Of a stretch of 64,000 nucleotides of DNA, positions 1 through 8,352 are shown one piece after another. The notes below the pieces were generated by a model, which had not been told where the DNA came from, ran no database searches, and saw nothing but the letters and a program-made list of their open reading frames with translations. This stretch comes from Ruminococcus bovis (GTDB lineage Bacteria; Bacillota; Clostridia; Oscillospirales; Acutalibacteraceae). The position numbers and the translations under genes are program-made. The stretch is taken from contig NZ_CP039381.1 of the NCBI RefSeq assembly GCF_005601135.1, positions 1,733,941 through 1,797,940 on the forward strand, in the 5' to 3' direction. Numbering within the stretch: position 1 is the stretch's first letter; each line of letters starts with the position of its first letter.

Positions 1-49
1 GGATGGCTAGTACCATTCCCTTTTTTGCTTTTGTAGTTGTTTTCAATAT

Positions 50-536
50 AAATTAGGGCTTTAATTTTCGTTTGTGTGTAAAGATAAATTAGTTTTATAA
101 ATTTGGGTTTGTGGGTGTGAATTATAACAAAATTTTGGCTCACAGTCGTAGGGGCGAACATCGTTCGCCCGTTTAATAGTAAAATGTTTTATGTAACTTA
201 GTCCTATGTAGAAACTAAAAATTATAACTTACCATATAGGGCAAAGTACCTATATAAAGGCTAGTTTGTAACGGGACATCAATTAAGTGAACATCAAAGA
301 AAACGAGCCATAGGCGAAGTTTGATTTGCTAATGTGAACTTATGCAAAAGTTTTTTGTAAAAAACTTTTGTTGAAAGACCCTACACCTGTTAGCCACACT
401 TTAACGATGGTATAAGGTATGATATTTTTGTAAAATTTCCTTTATGTTAAATGAAAAAACTTTTCTTAAACCACAATAAAAACTAAAAAACATATTTACC
501 TTAACCCACAGACAAAATTGAAAAACCCTAATTTAT
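50..536. repeat. Dispersed modular repeat, copy A
   Basis: This gene-free stretch downstream of the mreB-like gene holds one of six related repeats in the window. Its first hairpin is GGGCGAAC-atc-GTTCGCCC (152-170), preceded by the outer motif GGCTCACAG..GTAGG. The second hairpin starts GGGACATC (273-280), but its right arm is replaced by about 100 foreign bases before the outer motif CCCTACACCTGT resumes at 379. The tail at about 500-530 (CAAAATTGAAAAACCCTAATTT) is shared, inverted, with copy F. No ORF is visible. Confidence 0.85.
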
Positions 537-606
537 AGGGAAGGGTTAAGATAACCCGTTGGCAAAAACAAAGATAAAAAATAATGGAATACAGTTAACA
601 AAAAAG

Positions 607-636
607 AAAGGTCGGTATTTTATTACCGACCTTTTA
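607..636 (-). terminator. Intrinsic terminator of the mreB-like/comF/recD2 cluster
   Basis: A perfect stem AAAGGTCGGTA/TACCGACCTTT is followed on the minus strand by a T-rich run (TTTCTTTTTT). It lies about 125 bases past the stop codon of the mreB-like gene and ends the leftward cluster. Confidence 0.8.
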
Positions 637-760
637 ACATAATGTAATTTTTAATGGAAGTAATATACTGCAAATTTCATAAAGCAATTTTTCAATATAT
701 TATTCTTTATGGCATAATTTTTATAATGTAAATTTTATAATTAAATCTTTAATAAAAATT

Positions 761-1780
761 TTAATAAACTGCAAGTAAAGGGTTAATCTCGTGACCTTTA
801 TTATTATCAACCTTATTTATATACTGAGAGGCTTTTACAATGCCTTTGATTGTACAAAGTTCAGGCTCACTGGCAATGGTGATTTTTAGGTTTCTTATGT
901 AGTCCTTAACAAGCTCTTTTAAGCCCTCAATTTTGCTAAGTCCACCGGTAAATACAATGCCACTTTTAAGAATATCACCGTTTAATTCCGGAGGTGTGTT
1001 TTCCAGTACATCAACAATACCTCTGATAATTTCCAGCATAGTTCTTTGATAGATAGGTATTAACTGACTTTTCCTAACTTCAATTGCCTTAGGTAAGCCA
1101 CTTACCATATCTCTGCCTTTCATAATAAAGGTTTTGTCAGCATCAACAAATTTAACTGCACCGATTTCTTTCTTGCATTGTTCAGCCATTTGTTGACCGA
1201 TTGAAAGGTTGTAATGATTTTTCATATATTTAATAATATTCTTGTCCATTTCATTACCGGCTTTTTTGATGGAGATACCGGAACTGACTCCACCTAATGA
1301 AAGTACTGCAATGTCAGCAGTACCACCACCTAAGTCAGCAACCAATTTACCTTCACCTGAAAGTATGTCAAGACCTGCACCTATTGCTGATGCTTTAGGT
1401 GTTTCAATTAAATACACAGACCGTACACCATAACTGCTGATAGCATTTACTATTGCTCTTTTTTCAACCTCGGTTATTCCACCCGGAACAGCAGTTATAA
1501 TTTTAGGCATAGAAATTCTTTTTCTGCAACCTTTTTCTATGAAAATTCTTATCATATTTTCCATAAGTTCTGATGCAGATACTGCACCGTCAACCATAGG
1601 AAAGGTAGCCTTTACTCTCTCAGGAGTTTTTCCGATAGTTTTGTATGCCATATCACCAACTGCTATTATTGAATTTGTATAGGTGTCATATGTAATAACT
1701 GATGGTTCAGAGATTATAACACCTTTATTTTTTGTAGCAACTTGAGTATTGCAAGTGCCAATATCTATAGCAATATTCAT
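761..1780 (-). CDS. mreB: MreB-like rod-shape determining actin homologue
   Basis: MreB/Mbl proteins are bacterial actins that assemble as membrane-associated filaments and guide sidewall peptidoglycan synthesis. The 339-residue length is normal for the family. The ATP-binding signatures are present: phosphate-1 loop IDIGTCNTQ (residues 5-13), phosphate-2 loop DLGGGTAD (149-156) and the adenosine-side VFTGGLSKIEG (276-286). The loop-1 sequence differs from the usual IDLGTANT, so this is a divergent member, possibly an Mbl-type paralogue rather than the main MreB. The mreC/mreD genes that usually follow mreB are absent. It is the last gene of a leftward cluster, 15 bases after comF, and a terminator follows. 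Confidence 0.85.
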   Translation of the reverse strand: MNIAIDIGTCNTQVATKNKGVIISEPSVITYDTYTNSIIAVGDMAYKTIGKTPERVKATFPMVDGAVSASELMENMIRIFIEKGCRKRISMPKIITAVPGGITEVEKRAIVNAISSYGVRSVYLIETPKASAIGAGLDILSGEGKLVADLGGGTADIAVLSLGGVSSGISIKKAGNEMDKNIIKYMKNHYNLSIGQQMAEQCKKEIGAVKFVDADKTFIMKGRDMVSGLPKAIEVRKSQLIPIYQRTMLEIIRGIVDVLENTPPELNGDILKSGIVFTGGLSKIEGLKELVKDYIRNLKITIASEPELCTIKGIVKASQYINKVDNNKGHEINPLLAVY

Positions 1781-1795
1781 TATATTCTCCTAAAT

Positions 1796-2434
1796 TTATG
1801 CTTTGCATAGTGTACAACAACATACTGTGTTGCATCCACCCTTGAAAAGTGTTTTTGCACATTCACCAATGGTACAACCTGTTGTAATTATATCATCAAC
1901 AATAAGTATATTTTTGTCTTTTATTAGACTTTTGTCAATTACCTTGTATGCATTCTTAACATTGTTCATTCTGTCTTTGCCTTTTAAGGTGTGTTGCACT
2001 TTGTTGTTTTTGTGTTTAAACAGTGTTTCTGTGTAGGGAATGTTAAGTTCTTCGGCAATTGTTCTGGCCAAAATTTCCGATTGATTGTAACCTCTCTCTT
2101 TCAGCCTTTTATTATGTAAAGGTACTGCAGTAATAATGTCAAAGTGTAAGTCACCATAACTTTTCTTAATAGTATCAACCATTAAAATTCCCATAGACTT
2201 ACCAAAGTATTTCTTATCATTAAATTTAAAGTTCAGCATACCTTTCCTAAAATCACCTTCATAGTAAAATGGTGAAATACACCTAAATCCACCAATAGCA
2301 AAACCATCAAAATAATTTATAGGGAATTTGCTGATGCAATCTTTACATACAATTTCCTTTTCTTCAATAACTTTGTTACAGAAAGGACATCTGTTTGGAA
2401 AGAAAAAGTTTTTGATTTTATCTGCAATACTCAT
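1796..2434 (-). CDS. comF: ComF family phosphoribosyltransferase-like protein
   Basis: ComF proteins join an N-terminal four-cysteine zinc finger to a type I phosphoribosyltransferase fold and are needed for DNA uptake in naturally competent bacteria. Here the zinc ligands are CPFC and CKDC (Cys16, 19, 30, 33), and the PRPP-binding loop is ILIVDDIITTGCT near residue 175. The length of 212 residues is typical. Its start overlaps the stop of recD2 by four bases, so the two are translationally coupled. Together with comEC at 20303 it suggests at least a remnant competence apparatus. The biochemical activity of the family is not settled. Confidence 0.9.
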   Translation of the reverse strand: MSIADKIKNFFFPNRCPFCNKVIEEKEIVCKDCISKFPINYFDGFAIGGFRCISPFYYEGDFRKGMLNFKFNDKKYFGKSMGILMVDTIKKSYGDLHFDIITAVPLHNKRLKERGYNQSEILARTIAEELNIPYTETLFKHKNNKVQHTLKGKDRMNNVKNAYKVIDKSLIKDKNILIVDDIITTGCTIGECAKTLFKGGCNTVCCCTLCKA

Positions 2435-4641
2435 ATAGCACTATCTTGTTGTAAAAAATATTTTAGTCCTGTATATCGTTTATTCTTCTTGTTACTGTGG
2501 GTCATATTTGCAATAATGTTGCTGTCCCCAACAATAATAAGCAATTTCTTTGCCCTTGTAACACCTGTGTAAAGTAAGTTTCTGTAACATAACTGTGGTG
2601 GTGTGTGGAACAAAGGAATAATAACTGCCTCAAATTCATTACCCTGACTTTTATGTATAGTTGTTGCATAGCTTAATTCAACATCCTGTGCTGAGTCATA
2701 GTCATAGGTGGCAACTTTGTCATCAAATCGAATTTTAATGTACTGTTGTTTTTTGTTAATTTCAATTATTGTGCCAATATCACCGTTAAAAATACCGGTA
2801 GAAGTTTCTCCATCATCTTTAGTGTACATTATGTCATAGTTGTTTTTGTACTGCATAACCTTGTCACCAATACGAAGAATCTTTCTGCCAAACTTAATTT
2901 CTTGTTTGTCTTTAGCCGGTGGGTTAAGTGCATTCTGTAGTCTTTCATTTAAGTCAGTTGCACCTAAAGCACCTTTTCTACCGGGACACAAGATTTGTAT
3001 ATCCTCAGTAGGGGAGTAGTTGTAGCTTTTTACAAGTCGTCTTGTAAATAAGTCAATTACAAGGTTAGTTGCCTCTGTGCCATTTTTAGTTGGCAAGAAG
3101 AAAAAGTCATTGTTGTGTTTTGAAATATCAGGCAGTTCACCCTCAACAATTTTGTGAGCATTAGTAACAATAAGACTTTTTAGTGATTGTCTGAAAATTT
3201 CTGTTAATTCTACAAACGGCAATCTTTCACATTCAATTAAGTTACCAAGAACATTACCCGGACCAACTGATGGTAGCTGATTGCTGTCACCTACAAGGAT
3301 AAGTCTTGTGGCAAATGGCAAAGCCTCTATTAAACTTGCAAATAGCTGACTATCCACCATAGAAACTTCATCAACAATAAGTGCATCACATTTTAGTAGG
3401 TTCTTTTCGTTTTTCTTAAATACCGGCTTATCATCCTTATCATAGGCAACTTCAAGTAGTCTGTGAATTGTCTTTGCCTCTTTACCGGTAACTTCACCCA
3501 TTCTCTGTGATGCTCTGCCTGTAGGTGCAGTTAGCAGTACAGTTTGTCCATTCTTTTCAAGTATCTTAATAATGGCATTTAGCGTTGTTGTTTTACCTGT
3601 ACCGGGACCACCTGTAAGAATAAGAAAGCCTTTTTCCATAGCTGACTTAATAGCCTCAATCTGCTTTTCTGCATACTGAATGTTGCCCTCTTGTTGTATC
3701 TTTTCAATAAGAGTATCTGTATTTGAAAACTTAGCAGCAGGGAAACTTTGCATTAGCTTTATTCTGTTTGCAATGAAAGTTTCTGCTCTGTGCATTTCAG
3801 GTAAGAAAATAAAATCCTTATCATCAAAATTTTCACGCATAAGTGATGCATCAAAAATCATATTATTAAGTGCGTCTTTCACAAGGTCCGTATCCACTTG
3901 TAAGAAGTTTGTAGTAGTGGCAATTAGCCTTTCTTCCGGTAAACAAGTGTGACCGTTTTGCTTGTTGTGGTTTAGTACATGGGCAATACCTGCTCTCACT
4001 CTGTTTTTGTCATCAATAGGTCTGTCTTGCTTTTTTGCTATCATATCAGCCATTTCAAAGCTGACTCTAAGTCCATTGTCACATAATGTATATGGATTAT
4101 CCCTAATATATTCAAGACTTCTGTTGCCAAAATATTTGTAAATTCTTACAGCAGTATTTGCAGAAATTTGGAATTCACTAAGGTATAGCATAAGCTCCCT
4201 TATGCCGATACTTTCCTTTAGTTGTTTGGAAATATCATTGGCTTTCTTTTCTGAAATACCTTTTAACAAAGCAACTCTCTCAGGTTCATTTTCCAGTACT
4301 TCAAGGGTTTTTTCTCCAAATTCTTTTACAAGCATTGTTGCAGTAGATGAACCCACACCTTTGATTGCACCGGATGAAAGATAACGCAAAATACCGTTAG
4401 AGGTTGTTGGAATAGTAGGTTCAAAAGTTTCTACACAAAACTGTAAACCGTAACTTGGATGGCTTTTATACCGACCGTATAGCCTAACCTCCATACCAAC
4501 TTCAACAGTAGGCATTACTCCTGTAGCGGTGATTAATTCTTTCTTAACATCTACATCAACTACACTGTAACCGTTGTCATTGTTTCTGTAAATAATATCT
4601 TCAATTGTCCCTGTAATTTGTAAAATTTCATTATTATCCAT
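2431..4641 (-). CDS. recD2: RecD2-type SF1B DNA helicase
   Basis: This is a 5'-3' DNA helicase of the RecD2 (RecD-like, RecBC-independent) family involved in repair and replication-fork maintenance. It has 736 residues. An N-terminal OB-like and helix-hairpin-helix region spans about 1-200. Walker A GGPGTGKT lies at 344-351, Walker B VDEVSMVD at 423-430, and the late helicase motif ATTIHKSQGNEFE near the C-terminus. There is no RecB/RecC nearby, as expected for RecD2. The gene is coupled to comF downstream by a four-base overlap and lies 30 bases after the 110-residue membrane protein gene, so all four genes probably share one transcript. Confidence 0.93.
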   Translation of the reverse strand: MDNNEILQITGTIEDIIYRNNDNGYSVVDVDVKKELITATGVMPTVEVGMEVRLYGRYKSHPSYGLQFCVETFEPTIPTTSNGILRYLSSGAIKGVGSSTATMLVKEFGEKTLEVLENEPERVALLKGISEKKANDISKQLKESIGIRELMLYLSEFQISANTAVRIYKYFGNRSLEYIRDNPYTLCDNGLRVSFEMADMIAKKQDRPIDDKNRVRAGIAHVLNHNKQNGHTCLPEERLIATTTNFLQVDTDLVKDALNNMIFDASLMRENFDDKDFIFLPEMHRAETFIANRIKLMQSFPAAKFSNTDTLIEKIQQEGNIQYAEKQIEAIKSAMEKGFLILTGGPGTGKTTTLNAIIKILEKNGQTVLLTAPTGRASQRMGEVTGKEAKTIHRLLEVAYDKDDKPVFKKNEKNLLKCDALIVDEVSMVDSQLFASLIEALPFATRLILVGDSNQLPSVGPGNVLGNLIECERLPFVELTEIFRQSLKSLIVTNAHKIVEGELPDISKHNNDFFFLPTKNGTEATNLVIDLFTRRLVKSYNYSPTEDIQILCPGRKGALGATDLNERLQNALNPPAKDKQEIKFGRKILRIGDKVMQYKNNYDIMYTKDDGETSTGIFNGDIGTIIEINKKQQYIKIRFDDKVATYDYDSAQDVELSYATTIHKSQGNEFEAVIIPLFHTPPQLCYRNLLYTGVTRAKKLLIIVGDSNIIANMTHSNKKNKRYTGLKYFLQQDSAI

Positions 4642-4671
4642 AACTTTTATTATACCACTCTAGGTGTATAT

Positions 4672-5004
4672 TTACAATGTGTTAACTTCATTAGAAAGAC
4701 ACTTTTTGTCAATAATTTTTATAAAGTCATAACCATAGGTCAGGGACTTAATGTCATTAATTTTTTCTTTAGATAAATTTTCAGTAACAATAATAATTTT
4801 CTGTGGTCTAAAGCTACCCATCCATTTTGCTTTTTCTATTGCACTTCTAATGATAAATTCATAATTTGAATTACTGTTAATAGGTGTAATCAGCATAGTG
4901 GAACATTCATTTTTTACACTCATAATTCTAAAGATTAAGTAGCTGATAATTTCCGTAAAACCAACAATAGCAAATATAAAAAGTAATGTATATAGAAATA
5001 CCAT
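4672..5004 (-). CDS. Small membrane-anchored protein of unknown function
   Basis: I do not recognise this 110-residue protein. It starts with one hydrophobic helix (residues about 3-27), which predicts a membrane anchor. The rest is a cytoplasmic alpha/beta-looking domain with the strand QKIIIVTENLS and an acidic/basic end. The start is well supported: on the minus strand GTGAGGTGGT precedes the ATG. It is the first gene of the leftward cluster feeding recD2, comF and mreB-like. Location alone gives no function. Confidence 0.7.
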   Translation of the reverse strand: MVFLYTLLFIFAIVGFTEIISYLIFRIMSVKNECSTMLITPINSNSNYEFIIRSAIEKAKWMGSFRPQKIIIVTENLSKEKINDIKSLTYGYDFIKIIDKKCLSNEVNTL

Positions 5005-5121
5005 ATAACCACCTCACTACATAATATGTTGATAATTTAATTTTGTCTGTATAATTTATTAAATTTTAATCCATAATAATTAGGCACAAAGAGTTGTGCA
5101 AAATATTTTGAGGTGATAAAT

Positions 5122-5304
5122 ATGGACAAGACAAATAAGAACCATTCAATCCGTTGTACCGTTACTTCTTGTGAAAACCACAATATGTCAGAAAACTATT
5201 GTGCACTTGACACAGTAAATATCGGTACACATGAACCACATCCAAGTGAAAGTAAATGTGTTGACTGCGAAAGTTTTGTAGCAAAGTCAAAGTGCAGTTG
5301 CTAA
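5122..5304 (+). CDS. DUF1540 domain cysteine-rich small protein
   Basis: The 60-residue product has the DUF1540 pattern: IRCTVTSCENH, then YC, and a C-terminal CVDCESF, giving Cys pairs that probably bind a metal. DUF1540 proteins are common in Clostridia, often spore formers, and have no established function. An upstream in-frame GTG at 5113 lies inside the ribosome-binding site AGGTGA (5111-5116), so ATG 5122 is the better start. A short hairpin (5333-5352) follows. Confidence 0.85.
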   Translation: MDKTNKNHSIRCTVTSCENHNMSENYCALDTVNIGTHEPHPSESKCVDCESFVAKSKCSC

Positions 5305-5332
5305 TAACTTTTGCTCATTAAATTATTTTATG

Positions 5333-5352
5333 GCGACACATCTTAGTGTCGC
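5333..5352. terminator. Hairpin after the DUF1540 gene
   Basis: GCGACAC/GTGTCGC forms a 7-bp stem with a six-base loop, about 30 bases after the DUF1540 stop. There is no good T-run on the plus strand, so termination is only likely, not certain. Confidence 0.45.
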
Positions 5353-5364
5353 TTACATATAATA
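5336..5364 (+). promoter_or_regulatory. Possible sigma-K/sigma-E-type promoter for dpaA
   Basis: The -10 candidate CATATAATA (5356-5364) fits the sporulation pattern CATAnnnTA, and ACAC at 5336-5339 lies where a sigma-K -35 AC would be. The dpa operon is a mother-cell sigma-K target in Bacillus. The -35 overlaps the hairpin above and the motif is short, so this is tentative. Confidence 0.3.
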
Positions 5365-5417
5365 AAGTATAAGACGAAAAATAAATAGTTAAGATAATAA
5401 GATAAAAGGTGCTTTTT

Positions 5418-6269
5418 ATGAAAAGTGATAAACTGACTTTTGGTATTCTCGGTGGAGATAAAAGAAATTACTACCTAGCTAAGGCACTAAAGAATGATGG
5501 TTATGAAGTAAAGCTATGTGGCTTTGAAAAACTATCAAATATGAGTTGTGAAGTAGCTTCTGCTTTAGACAGTGATGTGCTTGTTCTTCCTATTATTCCT
5601 TTTGAAAAGGGAAAAGAGGTAAAGTCTCCTTATGCTGAAAAGACTGTTGACCTAAGTGGTTATGAAGATAAATTAAAGGGTAAAAAAGTCTTTACAGGCA
5701 AGAGAGAAAAATTTCTTTCTGAATTTTCAGGTATGGAAAAGGAAACCTTGTCATATAGTGATAGAGAAGAGTTTTCTGTGAAAAATGCAGTACCTACAGC
5801 AGAGGGTGCAATAGAAAAAGCAATAAACAGCAGTGACTTTACCATAAACGGTAGCAAGTCACTTGTTTGTGGCTATGGTAGAATTGGCAAGGTACTTTCG
5901 GAGATGCTTCGTGGGATGGGTTCTGAGGTCACTGTTTCTGCCAGAAAGAGCAGTGACCTTGCGTGGATAAAGCTCAATAGTTTTCAGGGTGTAAAGACAG
6001 GTTATTTTTCTGAATTAGAAAAATTTGACCTGATATTTAATACTGTACCTGCTATGATTTTTGATGAAGAAAAGTTAAAGAGAATAAAGTCCGGTGCGTT
6101 AATTATAGATTTAGCTTCTTCCCCGGGTGGGGTGGACTTTGAAAAAGCTAAAGAGCTTGGGATAAAAACAATTCATGCCTTGTCTTTACCGGGAAAGGTA
6201 GCACCGAAGTCAGCCGGAGAAATTATTGAAAGCACAATTTTGAGCATACTCAAGGAGGATGACGGGTGA
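5418..6269 (+). CDS. dpaA: Dipicolinate synthase subunit A
   Basis: DpaA (SpoVFA) and DpaB together oxidise a lysine-pathway intermediate (4-hydroxytetrahydrodipicolinate) to dipicolinic acid in the mother cell. The product accumulates in the spore core and gives heat resistance. The 283-residue protein has an NAD(P)-binding Rossmann motif VCGYGRIGKVLSEML about half-way along. An in-frame GTG at 5409 overlaps the ribosome-binding site AAAGGTG (5404-5410), so ATG 5418 is preferred. The end overlaps dpaB by four bases. Its presence is good evidence that the organism makes endospores. Confidence 0.92.
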   Translation: MKSDKLTFGILGGDKRNYYLAKALKNDGYEVKLCGFEKLSNMSCEVASALDSDVLVLPIIPFEKGKEVKSPYAEKTVDLSGYEDKLKGKKVFTGKREKFLSEFSGMEKETLSYSDREEFSVKNAVPTAEGAIEKAINSSDFTINGSKSLVCGYGRIGKVLSEMLRGMGSEVTVSARKSSDLAWIKLNSFQGVKTGYFSELEKFDLIFNTVPAMIFDEEKLKRIKSGALIIDLASSPGGVDFEKAKELGIKTIHALSLPGKVAPKSAGEIIESTILSILKEDDG

Positions 6270-6838
6270 AAAAGCTTGCCGTCGGATATGCTCTGTCGGC
6301 TTCCTTTTGTACCTTGAGTAAATCAATAGCACAGCTAAAAAAATTAGTGGAGATGGGGTATGATGTTATTCCCATTATGTCCACAAATGCAAGTACTAAA
6401 GACACAAGATTTGGAACTGCACAGACATTTGTAACGGAAGTAGAAAACCTGACAAATAAGAAAGTTATTAGGACAATAGAAGATGCAGAGCCGGTTGGAC
6501 CAAAGAAAATGTGTGATGTTCTTGTAGTAGCTCCTTGTACCGGCAATACCCTTGGGAAAATTGCCAACGCTATAACCGACACACCTGTTACTATGGCAGT
6601 AAAAAGTCACCTGAGAATTCAGCGACCTGTACTACTTGCAATAGCTACTAATGATGGTCTTGGTGCATCTGCAATGAATATAGGAAAACTCCTAAATACC
6701 AAAAATGTATATTTTGTTCCAATGTCACAGGATGATTGTGTGAAAAAGCCTAATTCCTTGGTAAGTGATTTTACCCTTATTCCGGAATGTATAACATTAG
6801 CTTACGAGAATAAACAATATCAGCCTGTGTTTATATAG
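6266..6838 (+). CDS. dpaB: Dipicolinate synthase subunit B
   Basis: This is the flavoprotein-like partner of DpaA (SpoVFB family). The 190 residues follow the flavodoxin-like pattern of that family: KKLAVGYALSASFCTL at the N-terminus, a central VLVVAPCTGNTLGKIANAI, and a C-terminal IYFVP-like strand (VYFVPMSQDDC). The start is GTG, with AAGGAGG at 6251-6257, and overlaps the dpaA stop by four bases. An out-of-frame ATG at 6258 is not the start. A strong terminator at 6852-6884 closes the two-gene operon. Confidence 0.92.
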   Translation: MKKLAVGYALSASFCTLSKSIAQLKKLVEMGYDVIPIMSTNASTKDTRFGTAQTFVTEVENLTNKKVIRTIEDAEPVGPKKMCDVLVVAPCTGNTLGKIANAITDTPVTMAVKSHLRIQRPVLLAIATNDGLGASAMNIGKLLNTKNVYFVPMSQDDCVKKPNSLVSDFTLIPECITLAYENKQYQPVFI

Positions 6839-6851
6839 ATTAATAAATTTT

Positions 6852-6884
6852 GTAGCCTCATGTATATGGGGCTACTTGTTTTTT
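6852..6884 (+). terminator. Intrinsic terminator of dpaAB
   Basis: A 10-bp stem GTAGCCTCAT/ATGGGGCTAC with loop GTAT (one G-U pair) is followed by TTGTTTTTT, 13 bases after the dpaB stop. Confidence 0.85.
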
Positions 6885-6932
6885 ACTACACTATATGATA
6901 GAATGTGACTATCTGAAATAAGGAATGATAGT

Positions 6933-7454
6933 ATGAAGATTTGTCCAAAATGTAAGAAAATATATGATGAGTCAATAGCTTCTTGTCCTGACTGTAAAAA
7001 GTCACTAAAACCAATTGAAAACAAGAACACACCTGTAGGTGTTTGTACAGTTTCAGGTGTGGATAGAATGAGGGTTCATGCTGCTTTGGAAGATGCAGGT
7101 ATCCCATCCGGTGAACAGAGAGTAAAGAGCAAAGTTTCTGCTGAGGCTATTACCGGTGGTGACCTTTCTGATGTTATTATTACAGTACCTTATCAAGCAT
7201 ATGACAAGGCACTTGACATTTGCATAGGCATCGGTGTAGTTGATGAAGATACCATTGACGAAAAGACTAAAGAAGATATTGAAAATAAAAAAGAACAGTA
7301 TGATAAAGACATTGAAGAATTTGAAGAAATGACTCCTAAGAAAAGAACACTTGTAAGGATTGTTTCTGCATTATTACTTATTTTAGTTTTCTGCCTATTT
7401 ATTTGGGGAGCAGACTGGCTAATTGATTTTATCAAAACATTGTTCTATAAGTAA
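6933..7454 (+). CDS. Zinc-ribbon protein with C-terminal membrane anchor
   Basis: This 173-residue protein starts with a four-cysteine zinc ribbon (CPKC and CPDC, residues 4-7 and 18-21). A middle alpha/beta region with VSGVDRMRVHAALEDAGI and repeated short strands resembles small signal-transducing DUF2007-like domains. A charged Glu/Lys helix follows (about 110-140), then one membrane helix (about 147-167). I cannot name a function. The ribosome-binding site is AAGGAATG. It lies nine bases before ispD and is probably co-transcribed with it. Confidence 0.75.
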   Translation: MKICPKCKKIYDESIASCPDCKKSLKPIENKNTPVGVCTVSGVDRMRVHAALEDAGIPSGEQRVKSKVSAEAITGGDLSDVIITVPYQAYDKALDICIGIGVVDEDTIDEKTKEDIENKKEQYDKDIEEFEEMTPKKRTLVRIVSALLLILVFCLFIWGADWLIDFIKTLFYK

Positions 7455-7463
7455 GAGGAAAAA

Positions 7464-8213
7464 ATGAGATTAACTAAAGTTCTAAACAAACATTTTAATC
7501 CATATGAAAAAGAAAAAATGAATAAGAAAGAACCTTACGTTTCAGCAGTAATTGTTTGTGCAGGTAACAGCACAAGAATGGGACTTAATAAATCAAAGCA
7601 GTTTATTGATTTACTAGGCAATCCGGCAGTATATTATACCCTTTTAGCCTTTGAAAATTCTTTGTCAGTTAAAGAAGTTGTTATTGTATGCAGAGAATGT
7701 GATAAAGCAGATTTTCAAAATATTGTTGCAAAGTATGGTTTTACAAAAGTAGTAGCCATTGTAAATGGTGGAGAAACTCGTTCATTAAGTGTAAAGAATG
7801 GCATTGATGCAACAAGTGAAAAGGCAACTCATATTGCTATTCATGACGGTGCAAGATGCTTAATCACAACAAATGAAATTGAAAAGGTAATTTTGTCAGC
7901 ACTACTTACAGGTGCATCAGCTTTAGGTGTTAAAGTTAAGGATACAATTAAGGTTGTAAATGATGATGAAACTATTAAGGATACACCTGACAGAAGTACA
8001 TTAAGAGCAATTCAAACACCACAAGTTTTTGACAAAGATAAATACATAAAGTTCCTTGAAAATGCAAAAAATGATGCAGTTGACTTTACGGATGATTGCA
8101 AACTTTTTGAATACTTTGGAGAAAAGGTAACTGTTGTTGATGGTTTATATACAAACATAAAGTTAACAACTCAAGACGATATTATTTTGGCAGAAAGTAT
8201 TTTGAAAGACTAA
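7464..8213 (+). CDS. ispD: 2-C-methyl-D-erythritol 4-phosphate cytidylyltransferase
   Basis: IspD transfers CMP from CTP to MEP in the non-mevalonate isoprenoid pathway. The nucleotide-binding signature AGNSTRMGLNKSKQF is near residues 31-48, and IHDGARCL and a DTIKV motif follow. The 249 residues include an N-terminal extension of about 25 residues before the usual start of the domain. The last codon and the TAA stop (8208-8213) are largely supplied by the IS110 right end. Rejoining the flanks at the AG core gives a tail of GGT AGA GAA TAA, ending one base before the ispF ATG, so ispD and ispF were originally adjacent and probably coupled. Confidence 0.93.
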   Translation: MRLTKVLNKHFNPYEKEKMNKKEPYVSAVIVCAGNSTRMGLNKSKQFIDLLGNPAVYYTLLAFENSLSVKEVVIVCRECDKADFQNIVAKYGFTKVVAIVNGGETRSLSVKNGIDATSEKATHIAIHDGARCLITTNEIEKVILSALLTGASALGVKVKDTIKVVNDDETIKDTPDRSTLRAIQTPQVFDKDKYIKFLENAKNDAVDFTDDCKLFEYFGEKVTVVDGLYTNIKLTTQDDIILAESILKD

Positions 8214-8221
8214 CTATTAAA

Positions 8222-8227
8222 AGTCAA
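8222..8227 (-). promoter_or_regulatory. -35 half of the circle-junction promoter (IS110 right end)
   Basis: TTGACT lies on the minus strand 13 bases inside the right end. It has no -10 partner in the integrated state. In an excised circle, 13 right-end bases, the CT core and CG of the left end put it exactly 17 bp from TATAAT (9766-9771). Confidence 0.7.
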
Positions 8228-8301
8228 GGCTATAATGAAGATATTTTGAATTAATCAAAAAAATTCTTTAGATCATATTGGAATTATAAAAAATTGTATG
8301 A

Positions 8302-8327
8302 CAAAAAGAGCATCATAAATGGTGCTC
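8302..8327 (-). terminator. Terminator-like hairpin after the IS110 transposase
   Basis: GAGCAtCAT/ATGgTGCTC pairs around a two- to four-base loop and is followed by TTTTT on the minus strand, about 25 bases beyond the transposase stop and inside the element. Confidence 0.65.
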
Positions 8328-8352
8328 AAAAATAAGATATTTATGAAAAGAA

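Noticed and set aside
1242..1433. Plus-strand ORF opposite the mreB-like gene
   Set aside because: It lies wholly within the coding strand complement of a clear family member and has no ribosome-binding site; several similar antisense ORFs across the window were left out for the same reason.
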